Positions 1 to 8,279 of a DNA stretch of 13,551 nt are shown one piece after another. This DNA comes from Ectocarpus siliculosus. Taxonomy: Eukaryota > Sar > Phaeophyceae > Ectocarpales > Ectocarpaceae. Every line of letters begins with the position of its first letter. The first letter of the stretch is position 1. The DNA lies in the NCBI GenBank assembly GCA_000310025.1, contig FN649013.1, forward strand, positions 1-13,551, written 5' to 3'. The notes under the pieces were generated by a model that worked only from the letters and a program-made list of their open reading frames with translations, searched no databases and was not told the DNA's origin. The translations under genes and the position numbers were made by a program.

Positions 1-384
1 TGGAAGGTTAATGTTCGGGATTTTTCTTGATGATTTGGAAGAGTTGGTATGCGATTGATTGTTTTTGGAGGTATTGTTTTGGTGTTGGAGTTTTCGATTT
101 TGTCTTGGTTTTGATTTGTTTTGGGATGAACTGGTATGATAAGGATGACTTTGATATTTTGTTGGAGCATGACGATGCATACGAGCAGGGGGGCTATTCG
201 ATATACTCGTAGCATAGCATGGGGGTGGTATATTGCGTATACATATGCGGGGATTGCAGTGACGAACTACGGAGGGACAAGAAGTTTCTTTGTGTTTTCC
301 TTGGGAGTGTAGTAGATTGGTGGAGATTCATGGAGATTCGTTCTGGGTATTAAAGCGTTATGCGTGACTTGATGCCGTGATGGA
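1..384. other. G+T-rich stretch with no recognisable gene
   Basis: The top strand is strongly biased to G and T over the first 240 bases, and the reading frames here are low-complexity (rich in W, F, V, G). The upstream exons of the GTPase remnant, including the P-loop (G-x4-GKS), would be expected here or further left, but no such motif is visible in any forward frame. It may be intron or decayed intergenic DNA. Confidence 0.5.
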
Positions 385-504
385 ATGACGAGCTCAAGCA
401 CGCCCCCGATGAATACAACACGTTTTTCACCACGTCTACACGTCTTTACCTACCCGTGCGGCCCGTCATGGCCGAGCTGCTCTACGCTCCCATCACACAC
501 AACT

Positions 505-782
505 GAGCCACCCGAATTATCGATCATCGAGGGCACACTCCCAGGCGGCGACGGTGACGACTGCGGGTTCTCCTGGAATGGCGGCTTCGACCCCCACACT
601 CAAGGCATGTCCATGCATGGTCCGAGCCGTTCATCACGCCCATACGGTCCGAGTCGTTGGTAAAACGAACGCCCAGTGGGAAGAGACCCGACATGGCGGT
701 GCTGCTGGTCGACACGCAGGGATCGTACGATCACGCGACCTCCAAGACTCAACTGGGCTCCCTGTTCGGGCGCAGCACTAAA
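505..782 (+). pseudogene. GTPase remnant, exon A (switch I and G3 DTQG)
   Basis: The left edge is uncertain. GFSWNGGFDPHTQGMSM is read from 565 to 615. After ATG-TCC-ATG (607-615) the family-like reading resumes at TGG (618) in another frame and runs through SEPF, KRTPSGKRPDMAVLL and DTQG to the K codon at 780-782. That leaves c616-a617 as two surplus bases. The exon ends at AAA|GTAAGT, a strong 5' splice site, in phase 0. The intron would run 783-1181 (399 nt) and end in a pyrimidine-rich tract plus AG. Confidence 0.75.
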
Positions 783-1181
783 GTAAGTAGAAATCGAGAT
801 CCTGGGGGGCAGTTGCGAGCATGGAGGTATCGACCCATCCCTCGCAAACACAATGCTTTCTGAGGCAATAACCACCGGAGAAGCGACGAACAAGAAAAAC
901 ACGTCTTGCCTTTCTGGCCATTCTCGCAGATTGTATAACCTGGGTGCATGGACCGACAGCTAGAAGGATGCGAAATTATGTCACGGTTCGTCACCGACGG
1001 AGTAAAGCGTGGTCGAAACACCGAGAGAGTAGCGATGACCGAAGGTCGCGGGAACATGAATGCACAAAAAGGTCATCCACTACAGAATATGAACAGTCAC
1101 GGCCCAGCTAAGGAAGCAGCTAACCAGATACCGCGGCCCACCCCTTCGGATCAACCTTGCTCCTGCACTTGTCCTTCGAAG

Positions 1182-1412
1182 CTAAGCTCTTGCCAGATCT
1201 TCAACGTGGGCGTGAAGAACAAGGACCCATACGACAGCCTCGGTGGTCTTTCGCTTCTTTTAGAGTACAGAGCACGCCTGAAGGAGATCAAAGGCAGGCA
1301 AGACACGAAATCCCGACCCTTGCAGCGGCTGGAATTTCTCTTCAGGGACCGGCAAATGTGGGATCATCGCGACGACCCTGCGCGAGCGCCGCCTGAAACA
1401 CTACGCTAAATG
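1182..1412 (+). pseudogene. GTPase remnant, exon B (RD motif)
   Basis: The exon starts in phase 0 right after CTTCGAAG, which matches the exon A end. It encodes LSSCQIFNV, then SLGGLSLLLEYRARL, then PLQRLEFLFRD. The guanine-specificity RD motif is at 1344-1349. The reading hits TAA at 1407-1409. An alternative frame (LRERRLKHYAKW) stays open to a good donor, ATG|GTATGT, at 1412/1413, so a frame lesion between about 1350 and 1400 is likely. The phase of that donor does not match exon C, so a small exon in 1413-2134 may be missing or unrecognised. Confidence 0.65.
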
Positions 1413-2134
1413 GTATGTCCAGTCTTTGCTTGTATCGTGTTGGGTACGGCCATATGGTGTAGAGAGGCAAGAAGACGCAAGAATGACATGAACTCGTGTT
1501 AACATCACGTTTCGAAATGTTTGAGCCTGAAAAACGCCGAACGTCAAGACTTTGTATGATGTAGTCGTAGCTTCCATGTGGGCCGTGTTTTTCTAGCCGG
1601 CGGCCTAGAATACCCTGTGAACCGGTTAGTTGGCACCAAGGAATCGGGCCAGGACCGTCTATTGTTTCGATTCTAGTTTGGACATCGTATCGAACTGATC
1701 GCTTTCCAACCCGCTGTCTGGGGCCATTTCTGTTGACCTTACGTGAGACAAACGAGGCCCTAATGAAACGTATGCTCTCCCGCCGTCGCCGCGCATGAAA
1801 CACGTCTCACCACTTCGTCGAGTACATACAGGAGCTGCCATGGAGTATGGGGAGAAGGCGGACAACCGAAAGGTAGGGAGGTGGATCGACTTGACCGGAG
1901 AGTGGCTCTTGGGCAGTCCCGGTCACACGGTTAGCTGCGCGGTGCGTTTCGGAGTCAGTGCGAGCCCGTGGTACAACCCGGTGGTTGATGATTCTTCAAA
2001 GGTTGAAATTATGTACCATCCTCGATCATTATAGCGCCGCTGCCCTTCGGCTTCACCTGTAGGTATGAACTTTTATATAGAGATCGAAATTTCCACCAAT
2101 CAAACACGCCAGCTCCCTTCTTAACCTTCGACAG
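1413..2134 (+). other. probable intron or intronic stretch between GTPase exons B and C
   Basis: It starts with GTATGT and ends with a pyrimidine-rich tract and CGACAG. I see no family-like peptide in either strand here, although about 15-20 residues normally found between the RD and LPHPG blocks are unaccounted for. The open frames present (for example 1795-2034) have no recognisable content. Confidence 0.4.
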
Positions 2135-2292
2135 ATCACCGAAAGCTTCAGAGAGAAAATCGGCAGCTTCGGCCTGCCCCACCCGGCATGGAGGCAACCA
2201 AAGGCAACACATTTGACGGAAACGTCGCCGATGTTGAGGACGGGTTCCGACGACTGCTGCACCACTACTTCGACACCGTTATTCTCCAGCAA
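2135..2292 (+). pseudogene. GTPase remnant, exon C (LPHP block)
   Basis: After the acceptor CGACAG (2129-2134) the reading ITESFREKIGSFGLPHP runs to CCG (2183-2185). It then continues as MEATKGNTFDGNVADVE from ATG at 2188 in another frame. Only two bases (2186-2187) separate the blocks where the family has a glycine codon, so one base appears to be missing. The exon ends CAGCAA|GTGAGT in phase 0. This matches the FLLPHPG..V....FDG..xD block after the RD motif in atlastin/GBP proteins. Confidence 0.75.
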
Positions 2293-2438
2293 GTGAGTAC
2301 TACAGTAGGGGGGACGTTCCTTGCCTGCTTGCCCGGCGTTGCCGTTCCTTTTTCGTTGCCCTTCAACGTCGAGCTGGTGCGGTGTAGGCGAGGATTCCAG
2401 GGCTGAGACGCGGATCAAGTGCTGACGTATAAATAGTT

Positions 2439-2513
2439 CCGAAGTACCAGTATTCCGTTCTTCCTGGTAGGATACGATATTCGAAGTACCTGCTTGGTAG
2501 GGATACGATATTC
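2439..2513 (+). repeat. short imperfect tandem duplication inside the third intron
   Basis: TGGTAGGATACGATATTC (2465-2482) recurs as TGGTAGGGATACGATATTC (2495-2513), and the spacers also share GAAGTACC. The period is about 30 bp. It is probably a local slippage duplication in intron DNA. Confidence 0.7.
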
Positions 2514-2691
2514 TTCCCTTTTTCTTTTCAACCTACTGACACGACTGGCTCGCTTCCTCCACAATAGGCTGAAAAGGAAGGAATAGATGGTACGTCCCCA
2601 AACACTAACTGCATCTTGGTCGAGGCAGAACCCATCCCAATCCTCGGCTCCTCCTCCTTGTGGGCATCTCAAACCGCTGCCTTGATTCCAG

Positions 2692-2905
2692 CTTGCGCCG
2701 ACGACCCTCGCGAACACCAACGACGGGCAGCTTGTGGACGTCGTGGGGGCTTGGGTGCAACTGTACAAGGACGGCATGGCGAACGTAACATTTCCGGAGC
2801 CCGAAACTTTTCGTGAAGCTCATGATACGCCTGCACAATGAAAAGCAGCGGGCGGAGTGTATCACGAAAGCCAGGGTCAGACGTTGGATTGAGAAAAATA
2901 CTCCG
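2692..2905 (+). pseudogene. GTPase remnant, exon D (start of helical/middle region)
   Basis: It follows TTGATTCCAG and begins in phase 0, matching exon C. This makes the third intron 2293-2691 (399 nt). The peptide TNDGQLVDVVGAWVQLYK, then FPEPETFREA, resembles the segment after the G domain in this family (G..l....l..y...Y..g..P.p.t...A). From about 2821 the frame changes: LHNEKQRAECITKARVRR is read in the next frame. The exon's 3' end is not resolved. Confidence 0.6.
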
Positions 2906-3673
2906 TGCCTGGATTACTTTGTCTTGTCACTAAGCTATTGGCTCGAAACACCACCATTGAGGATATCACCAATAACTAACATGTATATTCCAGTATGCGT
3001 TACTGTGATGCCCGTCTGAGAGGAATTTGACGCCACGTGAGCATTAAAACACCTGGAAAACATCTAACTAAGCGTTTGTTCAAATAAATTGTGTCGAGAA
3101 TCACAGTCGCTTCACCAGTATGGCCGAAACAGAATTAATTACCGTGAGGTAAATACTGTGGCTGGTCAGATCGGTTGAGGCAGGTCCAAACACCTCAGGA
3201 AGAAGATATACTTTATCTTCACCATTGCCTGAACGCGCGGACTTTGCACTTGTTTTTAGGCACAGTATGACGAAAAGCTTTAATAATGTATTCTGGTGTT
3301 TTCATGCCTCGATCTGGCCCGTAAGTTTACATCGGTATTTTCCTGCCTGTAGTCGCGTTTTCTTTCTTTGTCGAGCGTTGCTGTTGCGAGTGAAAAGAAA
3401 TACAGCTGTGTATTGCGCAAGGTTGAACCCATGTCTTACCTTGTCTGATCGAGTGGCAGTAGAACATACTGGGAGTTAGGAGATGGGTAGACTTGCAGTG
3501 TCGATTGGCGTAGTTCTTGTCGCTGCCTGATCGTTACCGGAGATCCTGTGCTATATGGTACAAGCTCCCAGTTCTACTGTCGCTCGTTTGGACAAAGTTT
3601 CGACATGCGTTCAACCTTGTGCATTCCACAGCTGTATTTCATCTCTCTCTCTGTGAGTAGTCGTGCGAGCAAA

Positions 3674-3767
3674 CAAACACTTGACCGAACTCGTCCGGAC
3701 TTGATATTTTAACGGGCTTTGGGGCTCATCCCCACGAGTGGCGTCTTTGTGTTTGCGCTTTTGCTAG
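3674..3767 (+). repeat. direct-repeat unit 1
   Basis: The unit begins CAAACACTTGACCGAAC and ends with GTCTTTGTGTTTGCGC followed by TTTTGCTAG (3743-3767). Unit 2 begins CAAACACCTGACCGAAC and carries the same 25 bases exactly. The middles differ. Confidence 0.75.
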
Positions 3768-3815
3768 ACTGTTGTAGATGGCAGCGAGTACGTGGGTGTT
3801 GTATTAAAATGTCCC

Positions 3816-3955
3816 CAAACACCTGACCGAACCCTCGGGCTTGACGTGGTTACGACTCTACTCTGACCTGACCAAGCCTGTTGGGATTGCGAGGCCACAC
3901 AGCCTCCGCGGGGAGCAATCCTAGGCGGGGGTCTTTGTGTTTGCGCTTTTGCTAG
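3816..3955 (+). repeat. direct-repeat unit 2 with internal nested hairpin
   Basis: The unit has the same start and the same exact 25-base end (3931-3955) as unit 1 but is 46 bp longer. The extra length includes a nested stem: GGATTGC (3884-3890) with GCAATCC (3915-3921), and inside it GAGGC (3891-3895) with GCCTC (3902-3906). Confidence 0.75.
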
Positions 3956-4182
3956 GTTGTCGTTGCGATCGAGACGACACGAGCTACGCGTGCATCCGAG
4001 CCGGAGTGTGCAAGATCGCGCGAGCAAGGAGGACGAGAGCGCGAACTGGAACAGCCCGGACAAACTCTGCGACAACGGCGACGTCTTCTGTGCTAGAATT
4101 AACCTCTGTAACTTGTTTTTTACTGTGATGTATGGCTTGTGACGCCACCTAGCCGGGTGTCGTGATTATGTCGAGAGAGAGC

Positions 4183-4188
4183 AATAAA
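4183..4188 (+). promoter_or_regulatory. candidate polyadenylation hexamer AATAAA
   Basis: A canonical hexamer follows sequence resembling that near 2998-3048 (TTACTGTGATG...GACGCCAC...TAAAA). It could be the 3' end of a transcribed repeat. There is no transcript evidence. Confidence 0.25.
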
Positions 4189-4289
4189 ACTGACCAGTTC
4201 TCGAGGTTCAACCGGTACCTCCAATTTTCCATAGAGCGATTCAGATTCCGCTGTGATTTCATGCCGCGCACTATTGCGCGCGGTCGGTG

Positions 4290-4771
4290 ATTTTACCACC
4301 CTTGGCGGAGGGGACTGAGGCTAGCATGGCGTGCTTATGTAGTTGTGTTTGCACTGTGCAGGTTCTGTGCGGAGGACTGGGGCTGGCATGGCGTGCTTGT
4401 TTTGGTTGTTGTTGCACTCTGCGTAGGTTCCGGAACCACCCTTGGCGGAGGACTGGGGCTGGCATGGCGTACTTGTTTAGTTGTTTTTGGACTCTATGTA
4501 GTTTCCGGAACCACCCTGGGCGGAGGGAGGACGGGGGCTGGCATGGCGCGCTTGTTTTGTTGTTTTTGCTTGTCTCCGGCGAGCCTTTTTTTGGCGCGTC
4601 CCCTTTTTTGTGCTTCTTTCCTGCACGTTTCGTGCGAGCATCTCCTCTACCTCCTACCCCCACCGAGTCCCGCTGCGGACTGCGGACTGCTGGTTCGTAG
4701 TCATACACATACAGACAGTTTGGCACGATGACGACGTACCACAACAAACTACAGCCGGCCGCGCGCATCTG
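4290..4771. repeat. minisatellite-bearing dispersed repeat, copy 1, left part
   Basis: Units start at about 4295, 4361, 4435 and 4510 (ACCACCCTTGGCGGAGGACT...). Each is about 70-75 bp and contains GGCATGGCGTGCTTGTT. A unique tail follows, with CCACCGAGTCCC, GGACTGCTGGTT and TTGGCACGATGACGACGTAC. The same units and tail occur in the same order at about 10945-11372. The copy is cut at 4771 by the LTR element and resumes at 8203. Long frames are open on both strands across the array, which is usual for a repeat with a period near 75 bp, so I do not call a gene. Confidence 0.85.
4768..4771. other. 4-bp target site duplication TCTG (left)
   Basis: TCTG occurs here and again at 8199-8202 outside the other LTR. 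Copy 2 of the host repeat has a single CATCTG (11369-11374) at the matching place, which confirms this as a duplication. Confidence 0.85.
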
Positions 4772-5204
4772 TGAAACGAGTCGCTCGACTCTAGGAAGGG
4801 AGAGGCGGCATTGCATGTTGTCAACGGGTCACTGATATTCCCGTTCATGCCAGAGATATTTGGCGCGAGAAAGGTTTACTGGCTTCTCCGCCAACGCCAT
4901 GCATATGGGACAAAAGCTGTCCCACACTGACCTCTCTCTGTGCAATCGAGCAACCGTACCGAGTGCGATGAACCTTGAAGGTACTTGTACCGGCTGCGGG
5001 AGCTGGTATTGGGTCGGAGCAAAGGCCTCCTTGCAGATGTTATGGTCTTATTCTTTTAGTTCGAGCTCAGGAAGGGTAGCTCGAGAAAGGAGTGAGAAGG
5101 GAGGGGCGAACTCCACGACTCCAGCAGAGGCTCCGCGGACTGCGGCTAACCACCTCTGTGAGGGTGTACGTACTTGCGGAACAATATCATTCCGAACCGT
5201 AACA
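4772..5204 (-). repeat. 3' LTR of the minus-strand retrotransposon
   Basis: It appears base-for-base identical to the other LTR over 433 bp by eye. It adjoins the polypurine tract at 5205. The stem GGGACA (4907-4912) / TGTCCC (4918-4923) is present here as in the other LTR. Confidence 0.93.
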
Positions 5205-5212
5205 TCCCCCCT
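5205..5212 (-). other. polypurine tract
   Basis: On the minus strand this reads AGGGGGGA and directly precedes the 3' LTR (TGTTACGG...). This is the expected place for the plus-strand primer in LTR retrotransposons. Confidence 0.8.
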
Positions 5213-5801
5213 ATTAGTATATTATTTACTCATAATATACTAACGCCACATCCTGTACTTATAACTAGAGGAATGATAGAACCGCGAGGTCTACCATCAA
5301 CCGATATGCCTCGAAAGTAACTAATTCAACCGAACTTCACGCGCCATCTCGTCTCTCTCTTTCTCGTGAGGGACAAAACTCTCGATAAAACCCTCTCGTG
5401 AAGTTCGTTGTCATGGAAAGCGATCCCCATGACAGTGAATTAGCCCACATACCGCCACTAGCTAAAGCGTTATTGCAATCGTGACAGTGATTGCAACCGT
5501 GTCCTACAGGACCTAATCAACCCACGCGTGCGCACATACACTCGAGGGATTGCACACAACTATCGACTCGGTACCGCCTACCGAGTAGGAGCAAAGGCGT
5601 AGGCTTAAGAAAGAAAAACCCCTCAAAACAACTAAACGGAACTCCTGGACAGGTCCTTCCAGACTCCCACATTCACACACCTATTCAAGCGCCCCTTCCT
5701 CCCCACTGCCACAACGACAATCACGGGACCCTACATGATACACCCATGTCCCCCCACCATGGCACGACATATCCCACAACAACGACGGGATGGGGCAGTC
5801 T
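5213..5801 (-). other. non-coding 3' region of the retrotransposon with a cluster of stem-loops
   Basis: No coding content is recognised between the integrase stop and the polypurine tract. Perfect stems are: 5214-5225/5232-5243 (12 bp, 6-nt loop, next to the polypurine tract); 5331-5341/5397-5407 (11 bp, long loop); 5410-5416/5427-5433 (7 bp); 5473-5480/5489-5496 (8 bp, 8-nt loop); 5567-5573/5579-5585 (7 bp). These could be RNA packaging, 3'-end or regulatory structures. Confidence 0.6.
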
Positions 5802-7737
5802 TCAGTGAAGACAACGTTCTAGCTCTTGACGCGTCATCTCCTCCCAGTTCTGGTTACTGTAGCGTACACGCCAGTATCGGTCGCGGTAACCGAACACTTG
5901 GCCTTGGAGCTTCAACCCTCCTCCAAAGTCTTTCTGGAATGTAAAACCTATTGGGTAAATCCCCAGGGCTTCACGGGCGGACAACGGTGTACGCGGGGTG
6001 GAGCGTGGAGTGAGCTGATCAGCCAGTTCGGGATGATACAGATGCCACAATGCGATGAAACCATCTAGCTGCAAGCGTGTGAACGCGCGAAGAAGCTCAG
6101 ATTCCGGCAACCACACGGACTCAACACCAGCCTGAGAAATGGCTTTGTACTCCCATACTAAAGAACCAGTAGGTGAATGGACCCGACGGCAATCAGAAAG
6201 GGAGACGAACAATCCTTGGTCCGGCTGTTCCACTGGCAGGCAAAAATCGGGACCCCACGCAAACTGCATAAATTCCTCGGCTATGGAGTGTCTTAGATGA
6301 GGCGGGCGAATATGAAAGGGTTTCAACTCGGCAGTGCACACTCTTCTCGAACGTAGTTTTCTTCCCTGCATCTTCACTTTCACGCTCAAACCCCTCTGCA
6401 AGACTTCCTCTACTGTCCAGGGCCCGGTGTAGAGATCGTGCTGCAGCTTCCTGCCCCGCTTGTCTCGGTGACGACTGCTGTCAGCTTCGCGCACCAAGAC
6501 AAGGTTGCCTTTCTCTACTGTCACCGACGCCGAGGTCCTCGAAATGGTGGCATTCGCCTTCGACCGTGCTGCCACCCGCAGGTCGTGGCGCTTCTCGAGC
6601 ACCAGCCTAACTTCCCGGAGGTTCTGCTTCCGTCGTTCCACAAAGTTGTCCAAGCCCCCCGAATGATCTTGGTTTCCCTCCTCCGAGAGAGGCGCCAACG
6701 AGTCAAGCGAGGTGCGAGGTTTGCGGCCGAACAGCAGTTCAAACGGAGTCATGTGTGGGTGAACGGAGGTGTCTGGTAGCGTACGTTTGATCCAAATGGC
6801 CGGCGATACATATTCATCCCAACGGTCGTTCCAGCACTTGCACAGCTCTGCCAACAACTCTTGCATCCATCCTCCCAATCTCTCTACTGTGCCCTGACCC
6901 CGGGCATGATCAGCTGCGCCAAAAGTGATGTCCGCTTGTAGCCATCGACAAAGGTGAGTTACCACTTCTCCCTCCGAACTCTCTACCACCATCGCAACGA
7001 ATTACTCTAGGGACGCCGAAAGTCAAACACAGTTCTGACAACGCTCGCGCTACGCCGATTGCTTCCTTGGTCGCAAGAGGGAACCCAAAAGGGAATTTGG
7101 ATGCACGGTCTACCACCAGCAAAATGTACTTGTTGCCAGACAACGAGGTCGTGTCAATTTTGAGTAGGTCAATCTCGAGTTCATCCTAAGGTTCTAGTGG
7201 TCTCCCTGGCAGCATCGGTACGCGTCTACTACTGGGCCTTTTGCGACGTCTACAGCTACAACATAAAACGTAATCATGCCGGACATCTCGTGCCAGTGTG
7301 GGCCAGTGAAAGTGATCCCGAATTAATGCCAAGGTCGCTCCCACTCCTGCATGCCCCTGTAACGTGTGGACCAATGCGAGGATGTCTGCCACCATGCTTT
7401 TGGGGGTCGCTATTACTGGTTTGCCCTTTTCAAACGCAAATCGTAGCACTCCTTTAACATCCAAACTGTAACCTGCTCTACCACTCCCTTCTAGATCCCT
7501 CCGAACCTGGCCCAAAAGGGCATCGCTTTGCTGGTGTCGAACGAGTGTGTCTGGATTCTTCAGCGTGCGCAGCGCCCTATGGATCGCTGTCGACCCCGTG
7601 TCCACCGCTGACCTAAAGGGCGATTCCCCCCCTGCCGAAAGCACCTCCCCGACGTCAGCGGATCGCGTGCACTCGGGCGGAACTGCCTCCGGTAGTTGCG
7701 TCGGGAGCGGTTCGATCGGCTCAGGTACTGTGGAAAC
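5802..7737 (-). pseudogene. Ty3/gypsy-type integrase, broken by a stop and a frameshift
   Basis: Integrase inserts the element cDNA into the genome. The HHCC zinc domain is visible (HTLQGH from 7368; CCSC ending 7252), with 29 residues between second H and first C. The catalytic core has its first D in LEIDLL (7168-7170), its second D in IRCDGG (6991-6993) and its E in GTVERLGG (6882-6884). The second D and the E are separated by 106 nt, i.e. 35 codons plus one base, so the classical D-35-E spacing survives with one inserted base. A TAG at 7186-7188 interrupts the same frame just before the core, where the family usually has W. A GPY/F-like motif (YTGPWTV) begins the C-terminal domain, and a compact tail (VFGYRDRYWRVRYSN) precedes the TGA at 5802-5804. 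The start is not defined, because the open frame runs in from the LTR. Confidence 0.9.
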
Positions 7738-7765
7738 CCGAGTTCGATTCTCGGATTGGACACCA
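7738..7765 (-). other. primer-binding site complementary to a tRNA 3' end
   Basis: The top strand reads like the last 28 bases of a tRNA. T-stem CCGAG (7738-7742) and CTCGG (7750-7754) enclose loop TTCGATT, followed by acceptor strand ATTGGAC, discriminator A and CCA (7763-7765). The minus strand is therefore a primer site abutting the LTR end. The classic 18-nt site is 7748-7765, and the tRNA-like match runs past it through the whole T arm. The tRNA would begin GTCCAAT; its identity is not determined. Confidence 0.88.
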
Positions 7766-8198
7766 TGAAACGAGTCGCTCGACTCTAGGAAGGGAGAGGC
7801 GGCATTGCATGTTGTCAACGGGTCACTGATATTCCCGTTCATGCCAGAGATATTTGGCGCGAGAAAGGTTTACTGGCTTCTCCGCCAACGCCATGCATAT
7901 GGGACAAAAGCTGTCCCACACTGACCTCTCTCTGTGCAATCGAGCAACCGTACCGAGTGCGATGAACCTTGAAGGTACTTGTACCGGCTGCGGGAGCTGG
8001 TATTGGGTCGGAGCAAAGGCCTCCTTGCAGATGTTATGGTCTTATTCTTTTAGTTCGAGCTCAGGAAGGGTAGCTCGAGAAAGGAGTGAGAAGGGAGGGG
8101 CGAACTCCACGACTCCAGCAGAGGCTCCGCGGACTGCGGCTAACCACCTCTGTGAGGGTGTACGTACTTGCGGAACAATATCATTCCGAACCGTAACA
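7766..8198 (-). repeat. 5' LTR of the minus-strand retrotransposon
   Basis: This is the upstream LTR relative to the integrase reading direction, bounded by TG/CA and adjoining the primer-binding site at 7765. It holds a GGGACA...TGTCCC stem. The promoter should lie in this LTR, but I see no convincing TATA box. Confidence 0.93.
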
Positions 8199-8202
8199 TC
8201 TG
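8199..8202. other. 4-bp target site duplication TCTG (right)
   Basis: Partner of 4768-4771. Joining the two flanks at a single TCTG restores alignment with the uninterrupted repeat near 11374. Confidence 0.85.
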
Positions 8203-8275
8203 ATCCGCAACACAGCCAAGTATTTCTTTCGCGCGCGCGTCCGACCTTGAAACGGAGGTTCCCATCTACATATTT
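8203..8275. repeat. minisatellite-bearing dispersed repeat, copy 1, right part
   Basis: This continues the copy interrupted at 4771. CGCGTCCGACCTTGAAAC and flanking bases match 11396-11414 in copy 2. Similarity fades near 8275, corresponding to about 11435 in copy 2. Confidence 0.8.
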
Positions 8276-8279
8276 GAAA

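Larger units (their letters stand above)
385..2940 (+). pseudogene. atlastin/GBP-like dynamin-superfamily GTPase, decayed multi-exon gene
   Basis: Family members are large GTPases with a GB1/RHD3-type G domain. Atlastins fuse ER membranes and guanylate-binding proteins act in membrane-linked processes. What is seen, in the right order: a GFSWNGG...TQGMSM switch-I-like block (565-615), the G3 motif DTQG inside AVLLVDTQGSYD (711-722), LSSCQIFNV (from 1182), the RD motif in RLEFLFRD (1344-1349), an FGLPHP block followed by FDGNVADVE (2168-2250), and a helical segment VQLYKDGMANVTFPEPETF (about 2740-2815). Three of four exon joins show GT..AG boundaries with matching phase. Damage: two extra bases at 616-617, a stop with an uncertain exon end near 1407, one base missing at 2185-2187, and a frame change near 2821-2826. 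The residue after RD is R where the family usually has W. The P-loop exon is not in the window. The exact subfamily (atlastin or GBP) is undecided. Confidence 0.8.
2945..4280. other. gene-free stretch with scattered repeats
   Basis: No protein with recognisable motifs is seen on either strand. It contains a short (CT)n run near 3641-3652, two related repeat units (listed separately), a nested hairpin and a candidate polyadenylation signal near the right end. Confidence 0.5.
4772..8198 (-). mobile_element. non-autonomous Ty3/gypsy-type LTR retrotransposon (433-bp LTRs)
   Basis: Two 433-bp copies, 4772-5204 and 7766-8198, look identical by eye and have TG...CA ends. TCTG flanks both sides (4768-4771 and 8199-8202). 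Read on the minus strand, the 7766-8198 LTR is followed directly by a primer-binding site, then integrase fragments, a roughly 600-base non-coding stretch, a polypurine tract and the 4772-5204 LTR. The internal region is only 2,561 bp. No gag, protease, reverse transcriptase or RNase H is seen. The integrase order and its GPY/F-like C-terminal module fit the Ty3/gypsy class. Identical LTRs imply recent insertion, and the broken coding region implies that proteins were supplied in trans. Confidence 0.93.

Noticed and set aside
4271-4816. 181-residue minus-strand open frame
   Set aside because: It spans a minisatellite with a period near 75 bp and runs into an LTR. The opposite strand is also open, so openness is explained by the repeat.
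6438-6779. Plus-strand open frames opposite the integrase
   Set aside because: Shadows of the integrase, whose motifs and D-35-E spacing are clear on the minus strand.
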